Source: G963663315 sp963668255 (GTDB lineage: Bacteria; Pseudomonadota; Gammaproteobacteria; Arenicellales; Poriferihabitantaceae). From it: a DNA stretch of 64,000 nucleotides. Both the position numbers and the translations under genes were made by a program. Location of the stretch: the NCBI GenBank assembly GCA_965116595.1, contig OZ220708.1, positions 248,001 to 312,000 on the forward strand, in the 5' to 3' direction. The notes beneath the pieces are model-generated. The model saw only the letters and a program-made list of their open reading frames with translations. It was not told where the DNA came from and made no database searches. Positions 1-8,980 of the stretch are shown here, in pieces (the stretch's first letter is position 1; each line of letters starts with the position of its first letter).

Positions 1-2
1 TT

Positions 3-590
3 TGCGCCCTGCCGGAACCGTTGAGGAACGGTTTGGAACGCAACCTTCCACCCGGAGAATTTGCATCGCTCCGGATCGAACCGGACACGGAGCGTGCCCT
101 GGAGCGCTGCGAGGAGATGGTCATCGCGGACTGGAGAGAAGAGGCAAACGCGACCGACGAACAGCGCACCTCTCTGCTGGAGCGCGTCTCGGACGACCTC
201 GAACGCCATCTGGAGCGGCAAATTCATTTCGAGGACTTGATGGACGAGCTTCAAAACTGGCTGAATCCCTGCCAGTACTCCGCCGACGCAGCGCTCTCGG
301 AGCCGGGCGCTTCGCACAAAAATCTGCAATTTCTGATTTCCGGCCGGGCTTCCGCCTACAATTCCGTCGGCGCGCGTGTTCATCAGTACGGCCCCGGCGA
401 TGCGGTCTGGCCGGTCGGTACGGAGAATGACGGGACGACTTCGGTGATTGCTGACGAAGCCTGCCGGACGATGGCGCTGACGCCGGCAACCCGGGACTGG
501 CTGGAACAGCATGAGGAGAGGTTAGCCCTCAAGCTGTACCGATACCTGCTTGCCGGGCGTTTCCGGAACGAGTCGGGAACCGGCCGGTAA
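3..590 (+). CDS. SulP-family anion transporter, C-terminal part with cyclic-nucleotide-binding-like domain (partial)
   Basis: The frame is open from the window edge, so the 5' part with the membrane domain is missing. What remains looks like the cytoplasmic end of a SulP transporter: the end of a STAS-like region (ERALERCEEMVIADW, close to the ALEWCE motif of this family), an acidic helical linker, and a domain resembling a cNMP-binding beta-roll (NLQFLISGRASAYNS, then a GARVHQYGPGDAVWPVG turn). It ends with a helix around LALKLYRYLLAGRF. In known SulP proteins these domains lie behind 10-14 membrane segments that move sulfate or bicarbonate. The substrate cannot be read here. A free-standing cNMP-domain protein is less likely because of the STAS-like remnant. 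Confidence 0.6.
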   Translation, partial: CALPEPLRNGLERNLPPGEFASLRIEPDTERALERCEEMVIADWREEANATDEQRTSLLERVSDDLERHLERQIHFEDLMDELQNWLNPCQYSADAALSEPGASHKNLQFLISGRASAYNSVGARVHQYGPGDAVWPVGTENDGTTSVIADEACRTMALTPATRDWLEQHEERLALKLYRYLLAGRFRNESGTGR

Positions 591-887
591 CGGATGAATT
601 CCCCTCCTTGAAGTGATTCGCTGCGACAGCCACCCTGTTGTCAACCGCCCTCGCGGGCGCCCAGGAACCGGGCGCTATGATCGAATGGCCGTACGTTGGC
701 GCCGGGCCGGATGCCGCGCTTGTCGCCTTCGCGCGACCGCAGTATCCAGGCCCGTGCTGACCAGCATCAGGGGCGGTTTTGATTGACTATTGACCCGTTC
801 AGGGGCAAAATACCGCGCACCATCAAACTTCCCGGGAATTATTTGGTAAAATCGGAAATCCGGCGTAAACCCTGTAATTTCCTGAGT
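591..887. other. Gene-free stretch
   Basis: About 300 bases between the SulP-like gene and the 3' end of trxA. No convincing coding frame, RNA gene or strong terminator hairpin was seen. A short GC-rich inverted segment (CGCCCTCGCGGGCG, near 646) is the only local structure. Confidence 0.4.
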
Positions 888-1217
888 TCAGTCAAGATTA
901 CTGTCGATAAACGCTGCGAGTTGGGATTTTGAAACCGCTCCCACTTTGGTTGCTTCGACATTTCCGTTCTTGAACAGCATCAGAGTAGGGATTCCGCGAA
1001 TTCCGTACTTCGGGGGGGTTTCCGGGTTTTCATCAATGTTGAATTTGGCAATCTTGATTTTTTCGCCGTATTCTTCTGCGAGTTCATCAATGATTGGAGC
1101 AATCATTTTGCACGGTCCGCACCACTCGGCCCAATAGTCGATCAGAACCGGTTCACTTGCATTGAGAACTTCCTGTTCGAATGATTCATCGCTCACATGT
1201 ACAATATTTTTAGACAT
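888..1217 (-). CDS. trxA: Thioredoxin
   Basis: A 109-residue protein of exactly thioredoxin length. The WCGPCK active site has its redox cysteines at residues 33 and 36, preceded by VLIDYWAEW. The cis-proline loop is GIRGIPT and is followed by LMLFKNG. It reduces disulfides of cytoplasmic proteins and is itself reduced by thioredoxin reductase. It is transcribed divergently from rhlB, with 127 bases between the starts. The same trxA/rhlB arrangement occurs in enterobacteria and other gammaproteobacteria, where rho follows trxA; here no rho follows in the window. Confidence 0.96.
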   Translation of the reverse strand: MSKNIVHVSDESFEQEVLNASEPVLIDYWAEWCGPCKMIAPIIDELAEEYGEKIKIAKFNIDENPETPPKYGIRGIPTLMLFKNGNVEATKVGAVSKSQLAAFIDSNLD

Positions 1218-1344
1218 AGTAATTTATTTTCAGATTATTTTAATTAAGACAATATGCTGTGATACCCGCAGTTAATCAAGTACTTCAGCTAAATTAATTT
1301 CCCGGACCGACCCATACATTATATCTCTACAATATCTCGAAAAC

Positions 1345-2793
1345 ATGACCGAAACACATCTTACTGATCAAAAATTCGATGATTTCAATTTGGTTGACAC
1401 CCTGAAAAAAGGAGTCGCCGAAGCCGGGTTTGAATTTTGCACGCCAATACAGGCGAGCGCCTTGCCGGTTGCCCTTGAGGGCCGCGATGTCGCAGGTCAG
1501 GCTCAGACCGGGACCGGGAAAACCATTGCTTTCCTGCTTGCCCTCTGTAACCACCTTTTGATCACGCCCGCACCTGAAAACAAAAAGCCCCTGGATACTC
1601 GTGCGCTGATACTGGCGCCAACAAGAGAACTGGCTATCCAGATATACAAGGACGCGGAAACGCTGGCGCAACATTCCGGTCTGACGCTTGGGCTGATTTA
1701 TGGAGGAACAGGTTATGAAGAACAGAAACAGGTCCTGGCAAAGGGTGTCGATATTCTGATCGGCACGCCGGGACGGCTGATTGATTTCTACAAGCAGAAA
1801 CTGTTTGGCCTCAACACTGTCCAGGTAGCGGTACTCGACGAGGCAGACCGCATGTTTGATCTTGGGTTTATCAAGGATATCCGATTCCTGCTGCGACGAA
1901 TGCCCAAACCGGAAGATCGACTCAATATGCTGTTTTCAGCAACCCTCTCCTTTCGGGTAATGGAATTGGCTTATGAGCATATGAACGACCCGGAAGAAAT
2001 CAAGGTCAATGCCGATGTGCGAATCGCAAACAAGATTGAAGAGTATTCCTACTACCCATCGGATGATGAAAAGCCGAAACTTCTGGTCAACCTGCTCAAT
2101 CGTGATAACCCCGAGCGTGTTCTGGTTTTCATTAATACACGCCATGGTGTTGAGCGAGTAGCGAATACGCTGGCTGCCAACAATATAAGCGCTGCCGCAT
2201 TATCGGGAGATGTCCAGCAATACAAGCGGGAAAAACTTCTGGAGGGCTTTAAAACCGGAAAATACAAGGTTCTGGTAGCAACAGATGTGGCTGCCCGTGG
2301 CTTACACATCCCCGAAGTCAGCCATGTGTACAATTATGATTTGCCCCAGGATGCCGATGACTATGTCCATCGAATTGGCCGAACCGCTCGAGCCGGGAAC
2401 AGTGGCAAAGCGATCAGTTTCCTTTGCGAAAAATATACCTATTCAATTCTGGATATCGAATCCTATATCGGCCACAGCATTCCGAAAAGACAGATAGAAC
2501 CGTGGATGATTGAAGATGTGGAAATCAGCATGAGGCGACCCAGAGAACGGAAACCGGGGAAAAGACGAAAATCGGACAAAGCCCCAAAAGATAATGCGGC
2601 GAAACCCGTGAAAATGAAATCCCCGAAAAAACAGCCTCTGAAAACAGGTTCACCTGACATCCCTGAACTGCAAAAACCGGAACCACGAATACCTGATTCA
2701 CAAAAACCTGATCCTTCACCTGTGGTTCCGACACCTGAGTTTCCGAAAAATCGGTTCAGTCGGCGATTTGGCGAGATTCCAATGATTGGTTGA
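1345..2793 (+). CDS. rhlB: ATP-dependent RNA helicase RhlB (DEAD box)
   Basis: A 482-residue DEAD-box helicase. Visible motifs: Q motif (FCTPIQ, about 31-36), motif I AQTGTGKT (53-60), PTRELA (92-97), TPGR (141-144), DEAD (165-168), SAT (198-200), and in the second RecA domain ATDVAARGLHIPEV and HRIGRTARAG. This combination and the position opposite trxA match RhlB, the helicase that unwinds structured RNA in the RNA degradosome. The last 80 residues are a basic, Lys/Pro-rich tail with repeated PxxPxLQKPEPR-type segments, probably disordered and RNA-binding. RhlE is the main alternative; gene order favours RhlB. Confidence 0.92.
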   Translation: MTETHLTDQKFDDFNLVDTLKKGVAEAGFEFCTPIQASALPVALEGRDVAGQAQTGTGKTIAFLLALCNHLLITPAPENKKPLDTRALILAPTRELAIQIYKDAETLAQHSGLTLGLIYGGTGYEEQKQVLAKGVDILIGTPGRLIDFYKQKLFGLNTVQVAVLDEADRMFDLGFIKDIRFLLRRMPKPEDRLNMLFSATLSFRVMELAYEHMNDPEEIKVNADVRIANKIEEYSYYPSDDEKPKLLVNLLNRDNPERVLVFINTRHGVERVANTLAANNISAAALSGDVQQYKREKLLEGFKTGKYKVLVATDVAARGLHIPEVSHVYNYDLPQDADDYVHRIGRTARAGNSGKAISFLCEKYTYSILDIESYIGHSIPKRQIEPWMIEDVEISMRRPRERKPGKRRKSDKAPKDNAAKPVKMKSPKKQPLKTGSPDIPELQKPEPRIPDSQKPDPSPVVPTPEFPKNRFSRRFGEIPMIG

Positions 2794-2825
2794 GGTGCGG
2801 TAAGGCCGGGCACCGCAATCCCGGA

Positions 2826-3992
2826 TCAGAATTGTTTTGCTGCTTGAAACTTGACCTGGGTATCTTCACTTTCCCCCTGGGAGCCTTGTGAACTTTGATC
2901 GCGCAGTTGCAGACCGAATTGGGTACTTGGCCAGGGACTCCAGCTATAACCGATATGGATGGTATCCAGTGTATCAACGCCTGCTCCACTGTCAGCCTCC
3001 GAAGTCGAATAATGACCCAGAGCAACGTGGAAGGTAGAATTATCGTTCAGACTGTAATAAAGGCTGGGCCGGATTCCATACGATGTGCCGGTCTGATCAT
3101 ATTCATCCGGAGTGGCGTCATTGGGCGTAACCAAGATATCGTTATCAAATTTTTGCAGTAAATAGCTGTTTATCCCCTTGCCGAAAGTCACTGACAGTGC
3201 AGAAAACAGGTCTCCGATCTGCCAGCCTCCCTCAAGGTTCAAGCCCCAGTTCAACACATCGCTGCCATCGAATTTCTGGCCACTGGCGTTCACATCCAGC
3301 TTGTTACCCATCGCGGTCACTCGATATTCCTCTCTGGCATTGTCAACAGACCCTCCACGCCAGGACAGGATGATACTCGGCGAGCTTTCGAACAGGCTGC
3401 CGGATGATTCGTCATCCGTGGAGTAAATTGACGTTCGTGGTGACTCTTCCAATGCAATTGAAAATCCGTTGGGAGATATCCATTTGATCTGGCTGGTTAC
3501 ATTGCGGCCATCCTGGTTCATCGATCCATCCAGGCCTTTATCCATACCGATCAAATCCTGAAAATTTGCCCAATCACTACCCACTGTCAATGAGCCTGCC
3601 CTGGAATTCCAGGATGTACTCAGCCGTTTGATTTGACCCTGGGATTGATAGTTTGTAATCAGACCAGCCAGAGTATCCGGATTGTCAGGGTCAGCAAATA
3701 CATCCGGCGCCATCTCTATTTCGAGATTGGTTTCCAGGCTGGATTGATTGTCTTTACCATAATTGAGCAAGGACCGGTTGCGTAAATTCAAACCCGAAGA
3801 AAACAGGTCATCGCCGGCGACTGCAGAAAATCCGGGTTCATCCATGTTGGGCGAGGATTCGTCGGACGTGGCCTCGGCATAAGCATTTAACGGGAAAACA
3901 GAAAAAACCAGCAACAGTGAGCACATACTACCCGCGGCCCGGATCTTCAGCTTTCGGCAGAAGCGGATGGGTGATGATGTGTCGATATTCAC
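2826..3992 (-). CDS. Porin-like outer-membrane beta-barrel protein
   Basis: A 388-residue protein with a long N-region and a hydrophobic signal segment ending in AYAEA (about residues 25-41). The mature part has alternating amphipathic strands, Gly/Asn/Asp-rich turns and a C-terminal phenylalanine (AAKQF), as expected for an outer-membrane barrel. The SLTVGSDWANFQDLIG segment resembles a stretch common in proteobacterial porins of the Gram-negative porin and alginate-porin type. It probably forms a diffusion channel; nothing shows what passes. It is convergent with rhlB and only 32 bases from it. The assignment rests on overall features rather than a diagnostic motif. Confidence 0.6.
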   Translation of the reverse strand: MNIDTSSPIRFCRKLKIRAAGSMCSLLLVFSVFPLNAYAEATSDESSPNMDEPGFSAVAGDDLFSSGLNLRNRSLLNYGKDNQSSLETNLEIEMAPDVFADPDNPDTLAGLITNYQSQGQIKRLSTSWNSRAGSLTVGSDWANFQDLIGMDKGLDGSMNQDGRNVTSQIKWISPNGFSIALEESPRTSIYSTDDESSGSLFESSPSIILSWRGGSVDNAREEYRVTAMGNKLDVNASGQKFDGSDVLNWGLNLEGGWQIGDLFSALSVTFGKGINSYLLQKFDNDILVTPNDATPDEYDQTGTSYGIRPSLYYSLNDNSTFHVALGHYSTSEADSGAGVDTLDTIHIGYSWSPWPSTQFGLQLRDQSSQGSQGESEDTQVKFQAAKQF

Positions 3993-4214
3993 AAAAACAA
4001 ACTCACTGAAACAGATTAAAAATGAACAGGTTAAAGATAACTGCTAAAACCCACTATAATCTCTGATAATTCACTGTACAACAAAATAATATCATAAATT
4101 CCCGCACAAAGATAAAATTCAATTGACATGCTGAACTTTCATTGTCAAGTCGAGTCCTATCCAGCGTAAAATACACAGTATTATATCTTTCACCCAATCA
4201 CCTGTCATTTACTT

Positions 4215-4667
4215 ATGAACACATTATACAAACGAATTCTGATTTTCATATCCCTGATTCTGTTTTCTGCCGCATCCTATGCTGCCAAGAACGAAATATA
4301 TACTTCGTTTCTGAACAAAGCCGGCGCTGGCGGATACGATGTCGTTGCCTACTTCACCGACTCAAAACCGGTGAAAGGAGACAAACAGTATAAAACCAAA
4401 TACAAAAAAGTAAATTGGTATTTCGACTCTGCCGGGAACCTCGAATTGTTCAAGAAGGATCCAGACAAGTACGTACCCCAGTATGGCGGATACTGTGCAT
4501 GGGCCGTTGCCGAAGGCAATCTATACAAGGGAGACCCATTATATTGGTCCGTACACAACGACAAGCTCTACCTGAATTATGACGCCGATGTACAGAATAA
4601 ATGGGTCGCCGACAAAGAAGGATTTATCACAGAAGGCGACAAGAACTGGCCTGACATTCTGAACTGA
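4215..4667 (+). CDS. YHS-domain protein, exported
   Basis: A 150-residue protein with a signal peptide (residues 1-22, ending ASYAAK) and a YHS domain. Domain features are GGYDVVAYF at the start, a WYFDSAGNLELFKKDPDKY helix and the YGGYCAWAVAEG segment with a single cysteine. YHS domains are found in copper-handling and other periplasmic proteins; the family name comes from a metal-related motif, but the ligand of this exported group is not established. It stands alone between divergent and convergent neighbours, with an AT-rich 220-base upstream region likely to contain its promoter. Confidence 0.85.
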   Translation: MNTLYKRILIFISLILFSAASYAAKNEIYTSFLNKAGAGGYDVVAYFTDSKPVKGDKQYKTKYKKVNWYFDSAGNLELFKKDPDKYVPQYGGYCAWAVAEGNLYKGDPLYWSVHNDKLYLNYDADVQNKWVADKEGFITEGDKNWPDILN

Positions 4668-4735
4668 TCTCCTGCCCGCCGGGAGGCCTTGCGTAGGGGC
4701 GGGTCTCTGTGCCTGCCCGCCGGAGAGTCGGGATA

Positions 4736-5893
4736 TTATCCGGTCATGTCGTCAAGCAGCCTGGCCATAAACAGGTCACACCGATCAAGTTCGGATTTCA
4801 TTACAAACTCATCGGGTTTGTGCCCCTGCTGCATTGACCCGGGACCGCACACCACAGTCGGGATACCCAGACGTGTCTTGAACAGCCCCCCTTCGGTTCC
4901 AAAATCTATTTTTACAGGTGCGGCGCTTCCCGTTTCCAGCAGGGATTGCACATAACCGACCACAGCCGAATCCGGACTGGTATCCAGCGCCGGATATTCA
5001 TTGAAAATCTCGATCTCAATGTCAGCCTGGGGGAATTCGTCCGCGTATCCGGCTTTTACCTGATCCGAGTGATTGCGTATTTTCGCCATGATTTCCATCG
5101 GGTCGTCCGATTTCAGATTTCGGATTTCGAACCTGAACTCACACAAATTCGGAATAATATTAAGCGCGGTTCCTCCGTTAATGGTCCCTACGTGCAAGGT
5201 AGTCCAGGGGACGCCAAACTGGTCATCATGCTCATGCTCCGATTTCACCCGGGCCTGCAAATCCCGAATTCCGTTGATCATCTCGGCAGCCAGATAGATG
5301 GCATTTAATCCGCTGCTGGCCAGCGCCGAATGCGCTTCCACGCCATGACAACGACAGATGGCGCCGACTTTTCCTTTATGCGCAACCGCCACCTGCAACG
5401 AGGTCGGCTCCCCGATAATACAGAATCCGGGACGTTCCGGAGCTGATTCCAGCATATCGATCATACGCCGGACCCCGACGCACCCAATCTCCTCATCATA
5501 GGAAAAAGCAAGATGAACCGGATGTTTCAGGTCACGCTTCACCGCCTCGGGAACCATCGCCAGCACAGAGGCGATAAAGCCTTTCATGTCGGTACTGCCG
5601 CGGCCGTAAAATCGCCCATCCTCAAGGCACATCCTGAACGGCTCCCTGGTCCAGTCCTGCCCGTCCACGGGCACGACATCGGTATGCCCGGACAACATCA
5701 CCCCGCCCTCTTTCCCCGGGCCAAAAACGGCATACAGGTTTGCCTTCGTGCGCTCATCATTATGCGTCAACACACTCTCTATACCCAGATCATCCAGATA
5801 CGACCGGATGAACCCGATCATCGCCAGATTACTGTCCCGACTCACCGTCGGAAACGCAATCAGGCTATCCAGCAGACTTTCAGTACGTGTCAT
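4736..5893 (-). CDS. argE: Acetylornithine deacetylase
   Basis: A 385-residue M20-family metallopeptidase that removes the acetyl group from N-acetylornithine in the linear arginine pathway. Visible features: metal-binding MLSGHTDVVPVDG (His and Asp ligands, about residues 80-92), GRGSTDMKGF, the EE pair of SYDEEIGCVGVRRM, the dimerisation domain HSALASSGLNAI, and near the C-terminus VVCGPGSMQQGHKPDEF with the last His ligand. Length and these signatures match ArgE better than DapE, which lacks the GPG..QQGHKPDEF form. No other arg gene is nearby. Confidence 0.9.
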   Translation of the reverse strand: MTRTESLLDSLIAFPTVSRDSNLAMIGFIRSYLDDLGIESVLTHNDERTKANLYAVFGPGKEGGVMLSGHTDVVPVDGQDWTREPFRMCLEDGRFYGRGSTDMKGFIASVLAMVPEAVKRDLKHPVHLAFSYDEEIGCVGVRRMIDMLESAPERPGFCIIGEPTSLQVAVAHKGKVGAICRCHGVEAHSALASSGLNAIYLAAEMINGIRDLQARVKSEHEHDDQFGVPWTTLHVGTINGGTALNIIPNLCEFRFEIRNLKSDDPMEIMAKIRNHSDQVKAGYADEFPQADIEIEIFNEYPALDTSPDSAVVGYVQSLLETGSAAPVKIDFGTEGGLFKTRLGIPTVVCGPGSMQQGHKPDEFVMKSELDRCDLFMARLLDDMTG

Positions 5894-6103
5894 TTACAAT
5901 CACTCTCCGCAACCCCGGCATTGCCTCTCAACAAACCTGATATTTTAACATCACTTTCCAGATTCCACGGTCCACCAAAGTCAGTACACCTCAACCCCCC
6001 GTGGTTGTCCGCACTATCATTTTCGGCATACAAAAAACCTGTTCATGAACCGGATCAACGGGTAATATCCCGTCATGTCCGTATCACTCCCCGGCAATGA
6101 CCA

Positions 6104-7429
6104 ATGAACACGAGCAAGGACTCCTCCCGAACGACCCAACCCTTCCCGGATTCGCTTTGGGTCGAGACAGCGGCTCGCGCCGATCCCAACCCGCCACTGG
6201 AAGGGGATGTATCTGCCGATGTGGTTGTGACAGGAGCCGGTTATACAGGGTTGCGCGCGGCGCTTGAACTGGCCGAAGCCGGCAGCCGGGTGCGGGTGCT
6301 CGAAGCGGCGGATGTAGGCTGGGGGGCTTCCGGACGCAATGGTGGACAAGTCAACCCGCTGTTGCCGTTCAATGCGCCTGACAAGCTCCGCAAACTTCTC
6401 GGGGCGAACTGTTTTGAACGGATTACCGATGCCTCGCTGAATTCCGCTAACGAGCTTTTTTCCCTGATCGAAAAATACCGGATTGACTGTCAGCCCCGAC
6501 GACATGGCTGGTTACGGGTAAACCACGGCCCGCGGGCACACCGGGAATCACTGGCAACCATGCGGGGCTGGAATGAACTTGGCGCAGGTATGGTTGCAGT
6601 CGAGGACGATGAGCTACGCCGGATGTCCGGAACTTCTGCCTACAGGACCGGCGTGGTAACACCGGGTGGCGGCGCCGTGCAACCGCTGTCTTTGGCGCGT
6701 GGTCTGGCGAAGGCAGCGAAGACCGCAGGCGCGCAAATCCACGGGCAAAGCGCGGTCACCGCGTTAAAGAAGACGGCTAATGGATGGGTTGTTGAAACGG
6801 CAACGGCAAAGGTGACCTGTGAATGGGTTGTGTTGGCAACCAACGGCTATACCGATGGCTTGCTCAAAGGTCTTTCCGGCAGTGTCATCCCTCTGGTCCC
6901 GATCCAGATTGCAACCGACCCCCTGGCAGAGGATCAGGTCTCGACCATCCTGCCTGAGGGCCATACCATATCGGATACCCGGCGAATCATCATGTATGCC
7001 CGCAGAGAGCCTGACAACAGGATGGTTTTTGGCGGACTCGGCCGATACGGGCCGAACGGGGAAATCGGCGGTTTCGACTGGCTTGCGCGGGATGCGACGC
7101 GCGTTTTTCCCTGTTTGAATGGAGTTCACTGGCGGTTTCGCTGGGGCGGACAGATTGCCCTGACCGCAGACCGCCTGCCGCATTTACATGAGCCCGAAAA
7201 AGGGCTGATTGCCGGACTGGGATATAATGGGCGCGGGGTTGCAATGTCCCATGTGATGGGACGCGTTCTGGCTGAAAGAGTTCTTGGAGCACAGCCCGAC
7301 ACGCTCCCTTTCCCGACCACGCGGATCGAAAAAATCCCATTCCGCGGGATTCAAATGATGGGCAAAGGGATGGCTGTCGGCGGGATGAGATTGCTCGACC
7401 GGCTGGAGACTCGAAGTCAGCCAGGATAG
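6104..7429 (+). CDS. FAD-dependent amine/amino-acid oxidoreductase (DadA/PuuB-like)
   Basis: A 441-residue FAD enzyme of the DAO fold. A GAGYTGLRAALELAEAG dinucleotide-binding motif (about residues 44-60) is followed by the VRVLEA strand and by WGASGRNGGQVNP, a signature of the gamma-glutamylputrescine oxidase and sarcosine-oxidase-like branch. The C-terminal part has GWGGQIALTADRLPHL-like and GLGYNGRGVA segments that close the FAD site. It should oxidise a secondary or primary amine, passing electrons to oxygen or a quinone. The substrate is not shown by the sequence, and no polyamine catabolism genes flank it. The start follows a long leader with no clear ribosome site. Confidence 0.82.
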   Translation: MNTSKDSSRTTQPFPDSLWVETAARADPNPPLEGDVSADVVVTGAGYTGLRAALELAEAGSRVRVLEAADVGWGASGRNGGQVNPLLPFNAPDKLRKLLGANCFERITDASLNSANELFSLIEKYRIDCQPRRHGWLRVNHGPRAHRESLATMRGWNELGAGMVAVEDDELRRMSGTSAYRTGVVTPGGGAVQPLSLARGLAKAAKTAGAQIHGQSAVTALKKTANGWVVETATAKVTCEWVVLATNGYTDGLLKGLSGSVIPLVPIQIATDPLAEDQVSTILPEGHTISDTRRIIMYARREPDNRMVFGGLGRYGPNGEIGGFDWLARDATRVFPCLNGVHWRFRWGGQIALTADRLPHLHEPEKGLIAGLGYNGRGVAMSHVMGRVLAERVLGAQPDTLPFPTTRIEKIPFRGIQMMGKGMAVGGMRLLDRLETRSQPG

Positions 7430-7683
7430 CACACCGGACAGGCACAGGGGTCCCCGATTAAGGCCTGCCCCCGACTTGATCGGGGGCCGGGGACAGGCTC
7501 TGTCCCTACGAATTGCATCGGTATACGAACAACTCCCCGTGGTCGGGGCATCCCTCGACCCTCATTTCGTCATTCCCGCGGAAGCGGGAATCCACATTAC
7601 AATCGTCAACCGAACACGTAACGACATCCCCCGTAGTTGTCCGCATCGTCAATTCCGAATTGCACCGAGCGTGACGGGGCTTG
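7430..7683. other. Intergenic region with two short repeat elements
   Basis: 254 bases between two genes that converge. It holds an imperfect palindrome around 7465-7492 (CCCCCGACTTGATCGGGGG) followed by a CCGGGGACAGGCTCTGTCCC segment, and the interspersed repeat listed separately. The first hairpin could terminate either neighbour, but there is no T-run behind it. No coding sequence was seen. Confidence 0.4.
7568..7595. repeat. Small palindromic interspersed repeat
   Basis: Contains CATTCCCGCGGAAGCGGGAA, an inverted repeat (TTCCCGC / GCGGGAA). This sequence type is scattered in intergenic regions of many beta- and gammaproteobacteria. It could be a REP-like element or serve as a bidirectional terminator here. 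Confidence 0.5.
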
Positions 7684-8304
7684 TCAATCCCCCGGCTGTC
7701 CGTCTTTCTCGTCACTACGACCCGGCTCCACTCGTACCAGTTTCCGGCCGATGAGCATTGCCCGAACCAGATTTTCCTTTTTCCAGGCATAGTAGAACAC
7801 CATGACACTGATATGGAGACCAAACATGATCAGCAGCAGCCTTGAATTCTGGTGATGGATGGAAGTCACTTTCCTGACCGTGGCCGATGAAATCGTGTCC
7901 GACAGCGGCCCTTCATGGAATAGTGAATCATCCTCCGCAAACAATCCGGTGCAGACTTGAATAATCAGCAGGGTCAACATGACCAACACTGAAAGCCCGC
8001 CCAGGGGAGAATGCCCGGCAACCCCGCTCGGCTCGCGCCGGAAAAAACCCCGCAGGTCGGCAATCAGCGCCCGGGGTTTCGGGATCAGTGCAGCGAACCG
8101 GACAGGCGGTGGTCCGGTCATTCCCCAAAAAATCCGGAACAACAGCAACCCGCCTGTACAGTAACCCGCATAGAAATGCCACTGCATAAGGCTAAAAGTA
8201 CGGAATTCACCCAGCAGCCAGCCACTGATTACGGTCAGCGCCAGCAGCCAATGCCAAGCCCGTGTGACCGCATCCCAAACCGGTATGGTTTGATAACGAC
8301 TCAT
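7684..8304 (-). CDS. Cytochrome b561-type membrane protein
   Basis: A 206-residue integral membrane cytochrome b. The N-terminal PVWDAVTRAWHWLLALTVISGW segment holds the first haem-ligand His; MQWHFYAGYCTGGLLLFRIFWG holds the second; a later helix with HHQNSRLLLIMFGLHISVMVFYYAWKK carries further His residues. Four membrane helices fit the cytochrome b561/Ni-Fe hydrogenase b-type fold. It lies 66 bases downstream of the cytochrome c' gene on the same strand. That pairing is common and suggests the two exchange electrons at the periplasmic face. Physiological donor and acceptor are unknown. Confidence 0.87.
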   Translation of the reverse strand: MSRYQTIPVWDAVTRAWHWLLALTVISGWLLGEFRTFSLMQWHFYAGYCTGGLLLFRIFWGMTGPPPVRFAALIPKPRALIADLRGFFRREPSGVAGHSPLGGLSVLVMLTLLIIQVCTGLFAEDDSLFHEGPLSDTISSATVRKVTSIHHQNSRLLLIMFGLHISVMVFYYAWKKENLVRAMLIGRKLVRVEPGRSDEKDGQPGD

Positions 8305-8370
8305 TTTGGCGAAGGCCTGGCGGGTTCGGATATCCCGATGCAGATGGAATCGTTATCCGCCAACCCGGCG

Positions 8371-8865
8371 TCAGTAATCCTCTTCGGCCCGGAAATCGTC
8401 GTGGCAACCCTTACAGGACTGGCCGACATCGCCGATTACTGATCGGAGTTCCCCAAGCCCGGTTCCCGCAACATCGGCAAGAGCGGTGACCGCATCCACA
8501 TACGCCTTCCCTTTGTCCGCAATATCGGGATATGTTGTCCAGATTTCCGGCAAGGCCCGGGTATCATCCGGATACGTCTCGTTATCGGAACCCTCCGGCC
8601 ACATACGGCCATTTTTAGCCGTGGTCAGGATCAGCAGATTGTTGGCCAGGGTTGCCGCCAGTTCCGCATCATATTCAATTTCACCCTTGGCCATACCAAA
8701 CAGCGGTCCGGCATTGAAGCTGCGCAAAGTCATTTCCGCCTTCCGTGCCTTGACTGCCTTCAGCAAAGGATCATTGCCGGCTGCATGGGCTACATAGGCT
8801 ACCGTGCCACTGAAACAAAGCGCCAATATCAAAGGCGTGATTCCGATTAATTTGTTCATCTGCAA
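8371..8865 (-). CDS. Cytochrome c' (periplasmic)
   Basis: A 164-residue exported protein. A signal peptide spans about residues 1-28 (ends AHAA). The mature protein is a helical bundle with the c-type haem motif CKGCH near the C-terminus (SCKGCHDDFRAEE), as in cytochrome c', where the haem is bound at the last helix. Cytochromes c' bind NO or CO and may protect against NO or act in electron transfer. It is the first gene of an apparent two-gene unit with the cytochrome b561 gene. A segment reading PEGSDNETYPDDTRALPEIW matches the usual mid-protein loop of the family. Confidence 0.85.
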   Translation of the reverse strand: MQMNKLIGITPLILALCFSGTVAYVAHAAGNDPLLKAVKARKAEMTLRSFNAGPLFGMAKGEIEYDAELAATLANNLLILTTAKNGRMWPEGSDNETYPDDTRALPEIWTTYPDIADKGKAYVDAVTALADVAGTGLGELRSVIGDVGQSCKGCHDDFRAEEDY

Positions 8866-8980
8866 TCCTCCGGTTTATTTGATGCCGCAATTTTACTTGC
8901 CCGCGCGAGATTTTGTCCACCTGTTTACCTGCGCCCCTATATAATACCGCGTCAATTTTCCGAATCTACAGGGTACTTCA

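Noticed and set aside
7568..7595. CRISPR repeat
   Set aside because: A single palindromic repeat without regularly spaced copies; no cas genes in the window.
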